A stretch of 64,000 bases of DNA, from assembly GCA_963738625.1 (NCBI GenBank), contig CAVTXH010000001.1:62001-126000 (forward strand), written 5' to 3'. The DNA comes from UBA7672 sp963738625. GTDB taxonomy: Bacteria > Pseudomonadota > Alphaproteobacteria > Caulobacterales > Hyphomonadaceae. Within the stretch, counting starts at the first letter, position 1; the number at the start of each line of letters is the position of its first letter. The notes below the pieces were generated by a model, which saw only the letters and a program-made list of their open reading frames with translations, was not told the DNA's origin and did no database searches. This document shows, piece after piece, positions 18,075 through 26,734 of this stretch. The position numbers and the translations under genes are program-made.

Positions 18075-19318
18075 CCGCTTCCCTCAACGTCTGGTGGGAC
18101 AAGCGTCGCGTCGGCGTCCTGTCCATCGACAGCCATGGCGATACGGGATTCACCTACGCCCAGAGCTGGCGCGAAGCTTCCGGCGCACGCGCCATTTCCG
18201 TTTCGCTTCCTCTCCAGGCAGAAACGTTTTCTCGCCGCCAATGCCGGCCGTATTTCGAGGGTCTGCTGCCGGAGGAGAGCCAGCGCATCGCGGTGGCTGC
18301 AGCGCTCGGCGTCTCGCAGGAGAACGAGTTCAGATTGCTGGAGGCAATCGGCGGTGAAGTTGCCGGTGCGCTTTCACTCTGGCCGGAGGACGTCACCCCG
18401 CCGGAGGCGACATGGGATTCGCCTGCCGAGACACTTTCTGACCAGGCTGTGGTGGCCCTGCTCGACCGTCTTCCAGCACGGCCGCTCTTGGCTGGCGAAG
18501 GAGGACTGCGTCTGTCGCTGGCGGGCGCCCAAGCGAAGGTTCCGTTGATCGCGACCAGCGATGGCCTCGCCCTCCCCCGTCCGGGCGAGCCCACCACGCA
18601 CATCCTCAAGCCGCCGATCGCACGCTTCTCAGGCACAACCGAGAACGAAGCATTCGCGATGCGGCTTGCCCAGAAGGTCGGGCTGGATGTCGCCGAGGTG
18701 GAGATACGTACGGTCAGCGGTCGAAGCTTCCTTCTGATCAAGCGGTATGACCGGACGGCGGACACAGACGGTCAGATGCGCCGGCTGCACCAAGAGGACT
18801 TCTGCCAGGCCATTGGATACACCTCCGCCCAGAAATACGCGGCTGATGGCGGCCCGGTTTTTCGGGATTGCTTCGCCCTGCTGCGCCGCGCAGCGACACG
18901 CCCTGCGCTGGAGGTCCTCAAAATGATGGACGCCGCGTTGTTCAATCTGATCATCGGCAATGCGGACGCTCACGGCAAAAACTACAGCCTGCTGTATCAA
19001 ACCGATGCCGTTGTAATGGCGCCGCTCTACGACCTTCTGTCGACCGTGGTCTATCCAGACCTGAGCCCTAACCTTGCCATGAAGATCGCCAGGCGGCCGC
19101 GCCTTGAGGATTTGCTGCCTCGCGACTGGGCGAGGTTCGCCGAAGAAACCGGGCTTACGGAGCCATACATCAGGCGCCGGGCGGCAAGTCTGGCGGATCG
19201 CGTCATCGCTGACGCGCCGCAGGCGCCCGCCAGCTTTGATGCGTCCTTCAAACCCGCGATGCAACCTTTCGAAAACCTCGTTATCGCGCGCGCCGGAACA
19301 CTCAAGGCGGCCTTGTAA
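18071..19318 (+). CDS. hipA: HipA-like serine/threonine kinase toxin
   Basis: This 415-aa protein has the HipA N-terminal domain (1-110) and the kinase core. LRLSLAGAQAKVPL (146-159) contains Ser149, at the place of the autophosphorylated Ser150 of E. coli HipA. ILKPP follows at about 178. The catalytic loop is NADAHGKN (297-304) and the DFG-equivalent Asp321 lies in APLYDLLST. All key residues are present, so the kinase is probably active. E. coli HipA phosphorylates glutamyl-tRNA synthetase and causes growth arrest; the target here is unknown. It is co-transcribed with hipB and followed 2 bp later by the convergent integrase gene. Confidence 0.92.
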   Translation: MTASLNVWWDKRRVGVLSIDSHGDTGFTYAQSWREASGARAISVSLPLQAETFSRRQCRPYFEGLLPEESQRIAVAAALGVSQENEFRLLEAIGGEVAGALSLWPEDVTPPEATWDSPAETLSDQAVVALLDRLPARPLLAGEGGLRLSLAGAQAKVPLIATSDGLALPRPGEPTTHILKPPIARFSGTTENEAFAMRLAQKVGLDVAEVEIRTVSGRSFLLIKRYDRTADTDGQMRRLHQEDFCQAIGYTSAQKYAADGGPVFRDCFALLRRAATRPALEVLKMMDAALFNLIIGNADAHGKNYSLLYQTDAVVMAPLYDLLSTVVYPDLSPNLAMKIARRPRLEDLLPRDWARFAEETGLTEPYIRRRAASLADRVIADAPQAPASFDASFKPAMQPFENLVIARAGTLKAAL

Positions 19319-19320
19319 CC

Positions 19321-20601
19321 TTACCGAGACGAGGCCCCAGCAAGCGCCGCGGCCAACTCACTGCCAATCAAGTCAGCCGCCGTGCGCAGAGGCCCATCGG
19401 CCAAGTGAGCATAGCGTTGCGTCGTCGACGCCTGGCGATGCCCGAGGATCCCACCAATCAGAGCCAGCCCCACACCGCCGCCGGCGCCGACACTCGCGAA
19501 GGTGTGCCTGAGATCGTGAATACGAACATCTTCAAGCCCAGCAAGTTTGCGTATGCGGCACCACTCCTTGTTCAGGCCATCGAAGTGACTGTCGCCTCGC
19601 TGCGGAGGAAACACCCAAGGCTCGCTGCGCGGCACCCAACGTCTTTGCTCCTCAAGGATCTCGGCGGCAACTCGCGCAAGCGGTATGACCTTCGCTCCGG
19701 TCTTGCTGGTCTTCTTGCGCAGCATGCCGAAGTTGAAATCGACTTCTGACCATTTCAATCCTTCGATCTCGCCGCGACGCGCGCCGGTAAGGATGAGCAG
19801 ACGGATGATGATGGCGGCAGTTCCCGCCGTTGTGGTGGACGCCGGCTGCTCGAGAACCTCCCCCAACCGGCGAAGCTCATCCGCTGACAGGTAGCGATGC
19901 CGCTGGCCACCCGGCGGCAGCTTGATGCCAAGGGCGGGATTTCGCGCGATCAGTTCCATATCGACCGCATAGGACAGGATCGACGAGAACAGCCGGATCG
20001 TTCTTGTCGCAGTTCCCTCCCCGCCGGTGACATTGATCTTGCCGCGTCGACGGCCTTTTCGCGTTGCGCTGGAATCGCCTCCAGCGATCCGGTTGCGCAG
20101 GAGTTGAATGTCGCCCTTGGAAAGACTTTCCAGGGTGCGGTTGCCGATCAGAGGCCTCAGGTGATGATTGGCTAGCGCGATATCATTGTTAATATTGACC
20201 TGCTGTCGTTTGGCGCCGGTGCGCCGGTTGATGAGCACTCCGCCCTTGGACCACTCGTCGATGAGTTCGCCTACGGTTTTTAAGTTGCGAGTTTTGTCGC
20301 GCTGATCCGCGAAGTCGTCTCCGAGATGCGCACGCGCCAGAATCCTCTTTGCCTCGGTACGCGCATCCTCCGACGTGATCGTACCAAAGACTCCTACAGA
20401 AACGCGGCGCTGCCGGCCTCCGCGACCGCCGCCAACGCGGTACTGGACGACGAAGGTTTTCCTGCCAGAAGGAGCTATCCGCAGCCCGAATCCAGGGAGG
20501 TCTTCGTCAAACACAATGCGTGTATGCTTTGGCGCCGCGAGCGCGTCGATGATCCGTTTCGTTAGCTTCACGGCGACCCTCCGTTTGCCTGTCGTGAACA
20601 A
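19321..20601 (-). CDS. site-specific tyrosine recombinase/integrase
   Basis: This 426-aa integrase has a DUF4102-like N-terminal arm-binding region (GFGLRIAPSGRKTFVVQYRV, about 37-56), a SAM-like core-binding domain, and a C-terminal catalytic domain. The catalytic residues are Arg in LTGARRGEIEGLKW, HxxR in IHDLRHTFAS, a GH box in GGILGHRQAS, and the Tyr nucleophile in TTQRYAHL. It probably integrates or excises the element whose end lies at the tRNA fragment at 20779-20823, starting 178 bp from its own ATG. It converges with hipA at a 2-bp gap. The active-site residues all appear present, so the element may still be mobile. Confidence 0.92.
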   Translation of the reverse strand: MFTTGKRRVAVKLTKRIIDALAAPKHTRIVFDEDLPGFGLRIAPSGRKTFVVQYRVGGGRGGRQRRVSVGVFGTITSEDARTEAKRILARAHLGDDFADQRDKTRNLKTVGELIDEWSKGGVLINRRTGAKRQQVNINNDIALANHHLRPLIGNRTLESLSKGDIQLLRNRIAGGDSSATRKGRRRGKINVTGGEGTATRTIRLFSSILSYAVDMELIARNPALGIKLPPGGQRHRYLSADELRRLGEVLEQPASTTTAGTAAIIIRLLILTGARRGEIEGLKWSEVDFNFGMLRKKTSKTGAKVIPLARVAAEILEEQRRWVPRSEPWVFPPQRGDSHFDGLNKEWCRIRKLAGLEDVRIHDLRHTFASVGAGGGVGLALIGGILGHRQASTTQRYAHLADGPLRTAADLIGSELAAALAGASSR

Positions 20602-20778
20602 ATGCGAGGGTCAGATTTGGAAGCACATAGTAAACACCGGAGCGGGGAACTCGGGGTGATTTGAGGAAACAGCGGGAAACACATGCGATGGCCAACCGCC
20701 TCTAACGCGAGGATTTGTTGGCAGAATCTGACACGCGCTCTGTCAGCACGAAACACAAGGATGGATTACATTTGTAAT

Positions 20779-20823
20779 TTCATAATGCGGGGGTCAGGTG
20801 TTCAAGTCACCTAGGCAGCACCA
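20779..20823 (+). other. 3' half of a CAT-anticodon tRNA (Met or Ile2) forming an integration attachment site
   Basis: The segment reads as a tRNA from the anticodon loop onward. It has the loop TTCATAA, the 3' anticodon stem TGCGG, variable GGGTC, a T-arm AGGTG-TTCAAGT-CACCT that pairs perfectly, the 3' acceptor strand AGGCAGC, discriminator A, and an encoded CCA. The expected 5' half (acceptor GCTGCCT, D-arm, anticodon stem CCGCA) is absent; TTTGTAAT precedes instead. This is what remains at one side of an element that recombined in the tRNA anticodon loop, and the integrase starts 178 bp away. The intact tRNA should lie at the other end of the island, outside this window. Confidence 0.8.
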
Positions 20824-20847
20824 CTCTCCCTCTCCGCCGAGACCGAC

Positions 20848-22029
20848 ATGAGCCGCAGCACCGATGTTCTTGTCATCGGCGCGGGGGCGGCCGGGTTGAT
20901 GTGCGCCATCGAGGCGGCGCGGCGGGGGCGGCGTGTGTTCGTCATCGACCATGCGGCCAAGCCGGCGGAAAAGGTCCGGATATCGGGCGGCGGGCGGTGC
21001 AACTTCACCAACATCCATGCAAGCCCGAAGCAGTTCCTGTCGCAGAACCCGCATTTCTGCGTTTCGGCGCTGAAGCGGTTCACCGCGAAGGACTTCATCG
21101 CGCGGGTCGAGGCGCGGGGCATCGCGTATCACGAGAAGACGCTGGGCCAGCTGTTCTGCGACGGCTCGGCGAAAGACATCATCGACATGCTGCTCGATGA
21201 CCTGAAGGCGGCCGGCGGCGAGTTGGAACTCGGCGTCGAGCCGGGGAAGATCGAGCGCGCGGGCGACGGCTTCATCGTCGAGACGCAGGTGGGGCCGATT
21301 GCGTGTTCCTCCGTGGTGATCGCCACAGGCGGCAAGTCGATTCCGAAAATGGGGGCGAGCGGATACGCCTACGACATCGCGCGGAAGTTCGGGTTGAAGA
21401 TCATAGAGCCGCGCCCTGCCCTTGTGCCGTTCACGTTTCATGAGGCGAAGCTGGCGCCGATCGCGGAGCTGGCCGGGGTTTCGGTCGAGGCTCGGGTAAG
21501 CCTCGGCAAGACGTCCTTCGAGGGAGGATTGCTGTTCACGCATCGCGGACTGTCGGGGCCTTCTATCCTGCAGATCTCTTCGTACTGGCGCGAGGGCGAG
21601 GAGATCATTGTCGACCTGGCGCGGGGGCGGGATGTCTTCGCGGAGCTGAAACAGGAGCGCATCGCGCGGCCCAAGCTGCAGCTCGACAATGCGCTGGCGC
21701 ACTTTGTGCCCAAGCGTCTGGCGGAGCAGATCGCGGCGCGCACATACAAGGACTCGCGGCTGGCCGATCTTTCGGATGCGAAGATGCGCGAGGTGGGTGC
21801 GGCTGTTAATGCGTGGCGGGTGACGCCGGATGGGACGGAGGGCTGGCGCACGGCGGAGGTGACGCTGGGCGGGATCGACACTGGCGAGCTGTCGCAGAAG
21901 ACGATGGAGGCGGCGAAGGCGTCGGGACTGTTCTTCATCGGTGAGTGCGTGGACGTCACGGGCTGGCTAGGCGGTTACAATTTCCAGTGGGCCTGGTCGT
22001 CGGGTTGGGCCGCGGGACAGGCGGTCTAG
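20848..22029 (+). CDS. NAD(P)/FAD-dependent oxidoreductase, BaiN/HI0933 family
   Basis: This 393-aa flavoprotein has an N-terminal dinucleotide-binding motif DVLVIGAGAAGLMCAIEAAR. The HI0933 signature KVRISGGGRCNFTN follows at about 42-55, and VVIATGGKSIPKMGASG appears mid-protein. The C-terminal GECVDVTGWLGGYNFQWAWS binds FAD in this family. Family length is about 390-410, so it is complete. The physiological substrate is generally unknown. It begins 25 bp after the tRNA remnant and probably marks the return to core chromosome. Confidence 0.9.
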   Translation: MSRSTDVLVIGAGAAGLMCAIEAARRGRRVFVIDHAAKPAEKVRISGGGRCNFTNIHASPKQFLSQNPHFCVSALKRFTAKDFIARVEARGIAYHEKTLGQLFCDGSAKDIIDMLLDDLKAAGGELELGVEPGKIERAGDGFIVETQVGPIACSSVVIATGGKSIPKMGASGYAYDIARKFGLKIIEPRPALVPFTFHEAKLAPIAELAGVSVEARVSLGKTSFEGGLLFTHRGLSGPSILQISSYWREGEEIIVDLARGRDVFAELKQERIARPKLQLDNALAHFVPKRLAEQIAARTYKDSRLADLSDAKMREVGAAVNAWRVTPDGTEGWRTAEVTLGGIDTGELSQKTMEAAKASGLFFIGECVDVTGWLGGYNFQWAWSSGWAAGQAV

Positions 22030-22225
22030 ACGCGCGGGCGCGGTCTCGCTGATAAGGCCTGCGGGTTGGGTGGGGCCTGTTTTCTGAGCTGGGCCCCGCG
22101 CCAAGGCGGCCCGCGCGGAATCGTCGATGCCTACGCCTGTAGAATCGTGGTCGTCGATTTGACCGGAGGCACGAAGGCGCCAACGGCTCCAACCCCGGAC
22201 AGCGCGCCCCGCCCTTGCCAGCTGA

Positions 22226-22351
22226 ATGAAATCCCCCGGCCACCGCCAGAACATCCTCAACTGCGCCTGCCGCAACATCGGCATCGACCACGCCCGATCC
22301 ACCGACCCGTTCGCCCACTATTGGACGCAGGTGTTGGGCGCGCAGCCGTGA
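22226..22351 (+). pseudogene. C-terminal fragment of a CAP (SCP/PR1) domain protein
   Basis: A 41-codon reading frame gives MKSPGHRQNILNCACRNIGI followed by FAHYWTQVLG. These are the two diagnostic C-terminal CAP blocks (SPGHRxNIL and YWTQxxG). The rest of a CAP domain (about 100 residues) is missing upstream. The codon just before the ATG is TGA, where CAP proteins usually have Trp (TGG), so a stop mutation is possible. No start or secretion signal is seen. The region 22030-22225 holds nothing else recognisable. Confidence 0.65.
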
Positions 22352-22390
22352 GCCCGCCCGCATGGTTCGACGGACGGCCCTTCGGGCCTG

Positions 22391-23112
22391 CTCACCATGG
22401 AGTTCTTCGCGCAGGTGCGGTTGTTGAGCGGGATGCGGGCCAAGCGGGAGCGGAGAGCTTTTGCGCCCTTGTGCGAGGCGGTTTGACGCCTCTGCGGGCG
22501 TCGCCGGCGGCGGTTGGCCGCCTCAGGACGCAGTTTTCCTGTCGAGGCGCCTGTGGGACGATCCCGCCTCGTTCCTGCAGCAGGGCTATGTCTCGGGCCT
22601 CACCCACCGGCGCTGTTGCGACTGGGTGCGCAATCTCGAAGGCCTGGTCCGCCGCATCGTCATCATCGCGGCGCTGTCGCTGCAGCTCGCGCCGCTGAAA
22701 CCCACCCCGCCCGGCGCGCCGCCCAGGCCGTGGGGCGCGCCGCGTTTCCGGCGCGCTCTGTGGCACGATCCATCGACGTGGAAGGTCAGCCTCAAGATGT
22801 TTCCGGCGCGGCGCGGCGTGCGCAAACGCCATGCGCGCCAGCGCAAGCCGCGCCGCGAGCACGGCCTGCCGACCGCGGGCCTCGCCCGCCGCATCGAGGC
22901 GCTCTGCCGCGTGCTGCTGTGGAAGGAAACCTATGGCGCGGGTGAAGGCGAAGAACCGCATCACCAACGGCGATCCGCGCGAATTCCACCTGGCCGCGTG
23001 GGATTTCCACTGGGACCGCCGCACCAGCGGCAAGTACGCCGTGAACGAAGGCATGCATCCCGCCCAGCCGCTGGCGGAGCGCGCGCTCGCCCTGTGGAAC
23101 GAGCCCGGATAG
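22391..23112 (+). pseudogene. frame-disrupted hypothetical gene
   Basis: Coding-like sequence appears in three successive plus frames. MEFFAQVRLLSGMRAKRERR starts at 22391 and stops near 22480. SRRLWDDPASFLQQGYVSG, then DWVRNLEGLVRRIVIIAALS and LARRIEALCRVLLWKETYG run from about 22530 to 22935. From 22933, MARVKAKNRITNGDPREFHL runs to a stop at 23112 in another frame. The middle part resembles uncharacterised alphaproteobacterial proteins with one hydrophobic helix, but I cannot name a family. Either the gene is broken by frameshifts, or the last piece is a separate 59-aa gene; a good RBS (GGAAGGA) precedes its ATG. The middle frame stays open to 23780, overlapping the next gene, which argues against it being one intact protein. 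Confidence 0.4.
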
Positions 23113-23256
23113 GCGCAGTCAAACCGCTGCCTGCCCGGCCCTGCGGCCCTGCTGCGGGAAGGCGGGCGCGCGTCATCGGCCCTGCGGCGCAAGACAATTG
23201 GCGTCCTTCGCCGCCCCGGCTATGTTGGAAAGAAAGACCATGGGGAGAGACATCCA

Positions 23257-23976
23257 ATGCGCCTTGCTCATTTCGGCATCGCTGTCCTTTTCGGAGCGCT
23301 CGCCGCCGGCGCGGCCTCCGCCCAGCGCCCGGCCGTCGATGTGCGGCTGGTCGAGGGCGATTTGCCCACCGCCTACACGATCGTCGGCGACGTCAGCGCG
23401 CTGGCGCACCAGACCTCGATGTTCCCCAAGAAATCCGGCCGCGTCCTGGTCGACGAACAGCTCCGCCAGCAGGCCGCCCTGCTCGGCGCCGATGCGGTAA
23501 TTCAGGTAAAGTACGACAGTTACAACCCGCTGACCTCGAAAAAAGGCTTCCGCGCGACGGGACGCGCGGTGAAGTTCAACGCGACGGCTGTTGCGCGGGC
23601 GACGACGACCGCGCCGATTCCCGCGCCTGCGCCCCCGCCGCCGGTCACGGCCTCGGCGCCGGCAGCGGCGCCTATTGTGGTTGCGCCGCCGGTTGGGGTT
23701 CCGGCCCCGGTTGTGGCCGTCGCCGCGGCGCCGGCGCCCGGGATCATGCTGGCCGAGCAGAACCTGTCGCGCGCCTATGACGTGCTCGGGCCCGTCAATG
23801 CCGAATTGAATCAAGCCTCGGTCTCGCTCGACAAGACCGGCCGCCAGGTGCTCGACGAAACGCTGCGCAAGCAGGCAGCCGCGCTAGGCGCCGATGCGGT
23901 GATCCTGATCCGCTATGCCGGCGCGGACGGCGCGAAGGGCCCGACCGCCATCGGCGTCGCCGTAAAATACAAATAG
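23257..23976 (+). CDS. secreted protein with two copies of an ~80-residue domain
   Basis: This 239-aa protein has a signal peptide (MRLAHFGIAVLFGALAAGAA, cleavage after SAQ). It then has two related modules joined by a Pro/Ala/Val-rich linker of about 50 residues. Both modules contain an R/L-AY-x-V/LG start (TAYTIVGDVSA and RAYDVLGPVNA), a VLVDEQLRQQAALLGADAVI-type helix-strand, and a KY-containing end. The pattern recalls YbjQ-like or heavy-metal-binding small domains, but I am not sure of the family. It is probably periplasmic. It lies about 100 bp upstream of the molybdo-enzyme genes, with a palindrome between them; shared function is not implied by the sequence. Confidence 0.8.
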   Translation: MRLAHFGIAVLFGALAAGAASAQRPAVDVRLVEGDLPTAYTIVGDVSALAHQTSMFPKKSGRVLVDEQLRQQAALLGADAVIQVKYDSYNPLTSKKGFRATGRAVKFNATAVARATTTAPIPAPAPPPPVTASAPAAAPIVVAPPVGVPAPVVAVAAAPAPGIMLAEQNLSRAYDVLGPVNAELNQASVSLDKTGRQVLDETLRKQAAALGADAVILIRYAGADGAKGPTAIGVAVKYK

Positions 23977-23989
23977 CCGACCGCTGATA

Positions 23990-24005
23990 GTGAGCGAACG
24001 CTCAC
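23990..24005. promoter_or_regulatory. inverted repeat upstream of the oxidoreductase operon
   Basis: GTGAGCG-AA-CGCTCAC forms perfect 7-bp arms around an AA centre, about 70 bp upstream of the iorA start. Its size and spacing resemble TetR-type operators. No regulator gene is adjacent. It could also be a weak hairpin at the end of the preceding gene, but no T-run follows. Confidence 0.4.
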
Positions 24006-24076
24006 GTTCAAGACTTGCCGCCGCCGCCGCCGCCTGAAACACTGGATGTAATCCAGAAGCTCAGGTGGAGGGCGCC

Positions 24077-24529
24077 ATGAAGCTGACAATCAACGGCAAA
24101 GAACAGGATTATCAGGGCGAGGAAGACCGCCCCCTGCTCTGGTACCTGCGCGAGGATCTCAAACTCACCGGCACGAAATTCGGCTGCGGCGTCGCCGCCT
24201 GCGGCGCCTGCACGGTCCTGGTCGATGGCCAGCCAACGCGCGCCTGCATCACGCCGGCGGCGTCGCTAGAGGGCAAGAAGATCACCACGATCGAAGGCCT
24301 CGACGGCAAGGCGGGACAGGCAGTCCAGAAAGCCTGGGCCGAACTCGACGTCGTCCAGTGCGGCTGGTGCCAGTCCGGCCAGATCTTGACCGCGACCGCC
24401 CTGCTGACCGCGACGCCAAAGCCAAGCGACCAGCAGATCACCGATGGCATGACCGGCAACATCTGCCGCTGCGCCACCTACGCCCGCATCCGCAGCGCCG
24501 TCGCGCGCGCATCCGAGATCATGGGGTAA
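24077..24529 (+). CDS. isoquinoline 1-oxidoreductase-like alpha subunit, 2x[2Fe-2S]
   Basis: This 150-aa iron-sulfur subunit belongs to a xanthine-oxidase-family dehydrogenase. The N-terminal plant-ferredoxin-type motif is CGVAACGACTVLVDG (with RAC following) and the C-terminal helical cluster motif is CGWCQSGQ...GNICRCATY. It passes electrons from the molybdenum subunit to an external acceptor. The ATG at 24077 is preferred over an in-frame GTG at 24065, because GGAGG at 24067-24071 is the RBS and would overlap the GTG. It is followed 4 bp later by its large subunit. The true substrate (aldehyde or N-heterocycle) cannot be read from the sequence. Confidence 0.9.
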   Translation: MKLTINGKEQDYQGEEDRPLLWYLREDLKLTGTKFGCGVAACGACTVLVDGQPTRACITPAASLEGKKITTIEGLDGKAGQAVQKAWAELDVVQCGWCQSGQILTATALLTATPKPSDQQITDGMTGNICRCATYARIRSAVARASEIMG

Positions 24530-24533
24530 CGTC

Positions 24534-26720
24534 ATGGCCGCTGACACAGGCGCCTTCTCTGGCACTTTCATTCCTTCCCGCCGCCTGGTTCTCCAGGTCG
24601 TAGGCTTCGGCGCCGCCGGCTTCGCGGTCGGCTGCAGTCCAGCCGTAAACACCGCTGCGTCTGGTCCCGTGACCAAATCTGCGCTCGGCCCGTTCGTGAA
24701 GGTCGGTTCGGACAACACCGTCACGGTGATCCTGAAACACATAGAGTTCGGCCAGGGCGTCTCCACCGGTCTCACGACCATCGTCGCCGAAGAGATCGAC
24801 GCCGCGTGGAGCCAGCTGCGGTTCGAACATTCGCCGGCCGACAATGCGCTCTACGGCAACACCGCGTTCGGCGGCATGATGGGCACGGGCGGCTCGACCG
24901 CCGTGTTCAACTCGTGGGACCAGCTGCGCCGCGCCGGCGCCGCCGCGCGCGCCATGCTGGTTTCGGCCGCCGCAACGAAGTGGAAGGTCGACCCCTCCGC
25001 CGTTACTGTCGCCGACGGCGTCGTCTCGTCGGGCAACCGCAAAGCGACGTTCGGCGAACTTGCGGCCGACGCGGCCGCGATCACGCCGCCTGAAGCCGAA
25101 GGCCTCAAGCTGAAAGACCCCGCCGCCTACCGCTTCATCGGCAGGGATCGCGAACCGGCCAAGGCTTATGGCCGTCTCGACTCGGCCGACAAGGTGAATG
25201 GCAAGGCGCAGTACGCGCTCGACTATCACCCCGAGGGGACGCTGACCGCGCTTCTGGCGCGCAGCCCGAAATTCGGCGGCAAGGTCGCCAGCGTCGACGA
25301 CGCAGCCGCCAAGGCCGTCGCGGGCGTCACCGACGTGGTGCAGATCTCGAACGGCGTCGCTGTCGTGGCCACGAATTTCTGGGCCGCCAAGAAGGGCCGT
25401 GACGCGCTGAAGATCACCTGGGATGATTCATCCGCCGAAAAGCGCTCAAGCGATGCGATTTTCGCCGACTACCGCAAGCTTCTCGCCAAGCCGGGCTTCG
25501 AGGCGCGCAAGGAAGGGACAGGCGCAGCAGGGCTGAAGGGCGCGGGCGAAGTCCTGACCGCCGACTTCGAATTCCCCTACCTCGTCCACGCGCCGATGGA
25601 GCCGCTGAACTGCACTATCGAGTATGCGCCCGGAACGAGCTGCGTGATCCATTCGGGCTCGCAGATGCCAACCGCCGACCAGGGGGCCGCGGCGGCCGTC
25701 CTCGGCCTCCAGCCGGCGCAGGTGACCATCAATACAATGATCGCCGGCGGCTCGTTCGGCCGCCGCGCGACACAGGATGCCGACCTCGTCGTCGAAGCCG
25801 CCCAGATCGCCAAGGCGCTGAACGGCAAGGCCCCGGTAAAGCTGATGTGGACGCGCGAGGACGACATCCGCTCGGGCAAGTACCGCCCGATGGCGATCCA
25901 CCGCATGACGGCGCGTATCAACAAGGGCGCCATCGAGGCATGGGGCGACCGCACCGCGATCCAGTCGATCATGGCGGGCACGCCTTTCCTGCCGGCCGGC
26001 GCGCCGGACCTTTCCTCGATCGAGGGCGGGTTCGACATTCCCTATGCCATCCCCAACATCGCCGCCGACGTGCACTGGCCAATCTCGCCGGTCAGCGTGC
26101 TGTGGTGGCGCTCGGTAGGCCATACCCACACCGCCTACGCCAAGGAGCACTTCTTCGATGTCGCGGCCAAGAAAGCCGGCAAGGATCCGCTAGAGCTTCG
26201 CCGCGAACTTCTGGCCAGCTCGCCTCGCCTTCTGGCCGTGCTGAACCTTGCCGCCGAAAAAGCGGGATGGGGAACGCCGCTGGAAGCCGGACGCTCGCGT
26301 GGGCTAGCCGTGCATCACAGCTTCAGCTCGTACGTGGCTGAGGTCGCGGAAGTGACGGTGAAGCCGGACGGCACGTTCTCGGTCGACCGCATCGTCTGCG
26401 CGGTCGATTGCGGCATCGCGGTCAACCCGGACATCGTGCGGGCGCAGATGGAAGGCGGCATCGGCTACGGCCTCTCCGCCATCCTCAACGAGCAGCTCAC
26501 GCTGAAAGACGGAGCGCCGGTGCAGACCAATTTCTACGACTACCCGCCGCTGCGCATGGCCCAGATGCCGAAGGTGGAGGTGCACATCGTTCCCTCGACC
26601 GAGCCGCCGACAGGCGTGGGCGAGCCGGGCGTTCCGCCCGTAGGCCCCGCCGTCGCCAACGCGCTCTTCGCCCAGACCGGCAAGATCTATTCGAAGCTGC
26701 CGCTGGGCACGAAAGCCTAG
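24534..26720 (+). CDS. isoquinoline 1-oxidoreductase-like beta subunit, molybdopterin-dependent, Tat-exported
   Basis: This 728-aa molybdopterin subunit starts with a twin-arginine-like signal (SRRLVLQVVGFGAAGFAVGC) that ends in a lipobox-like GC, so it is probably periplasmic and perhaps lipid-anchored. Family blocks include HIEFGQGVSTGLTTIVAEEI, GGSFGRRATQDADLVVEAA and the active-site region GVGEPGVPPVGPAVANALF, with the catalytic Glu. Its length fits the IorB type, which lacks a separate FAD subunit. It forms a two-gene operon with the 2Fe-2S subunit. No maturation (XdhC/MocA-like) gene lies nearby. Confidence 0.9.
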   Translation: MAADTGAFSGTFIPSRRLVLQVVGFGAAGFAVGCSPAVNTAASGPVTKSALGPFVKVGSDNTVTVILKHIEFGQGVSTGLTTIVAEEIDAAWSQLRFEHSPADNALYGNTAFGGMMGTGGSTAVFNSWDQLRRAGAAARAMLVSAAATKWKVDPSAVTVADGVVSSGNRKATFGELAADAAAITPPEAEGLKLKDPAAYRFIGRDREPAKAYGRLDSADKVNGKAQYALDYHPEGTLTALLARSPKFGGKVASVDDAAAKAVAGVTDVVQISNGVAVVATNFWAAKKGRDALKITWDDSSAEKRSSDAIFADYRKLLAKPGFEARKEGTGAAGLKGAGEVLTADFEFPYLVHAPMEPLNCTIEYAPGTSCVIHSGSQMPTADQGAAAAVLGLQPAQVTINTMIAGGSFGRRATQDADLVVEAAQIAKALNGKAPVKLMWTREDDIRSGKYRPMAIHRMTARINKGAIEAWGDRTAIQSIMAGTPFLPAGAPDLSSIEGGFDIPYAIPNIAADVHWPISPVSVLWWRSVGHTHTAYAKEHFFDVAAKKAGKDPLELRRELLASSPRLLAVLNLAAEKAGWGTPLEAGRSRGLAVHHSFSSYVAEVAEVTVKPDGTFSVDRIVCAVDCGIAVNPDIVRAQMEGGIGYGLSAILNEQLTLKDGAPVQTNFYDYPPLRMAQMPKVEVHIVPSTEPPTGVGEPGVPPVGPAVANALFAQTGKIYSKLPLGTKA

Positions 26721-26734
26721 GGCGACTGGCGCCA

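Noticed and set aside
22461..23780. 439-aa plus ORF as one protein
   Set aside because: Its second half overlaps the well-supported secreted 239-aa protein in another frame, and its first half loses coherence near 22935.
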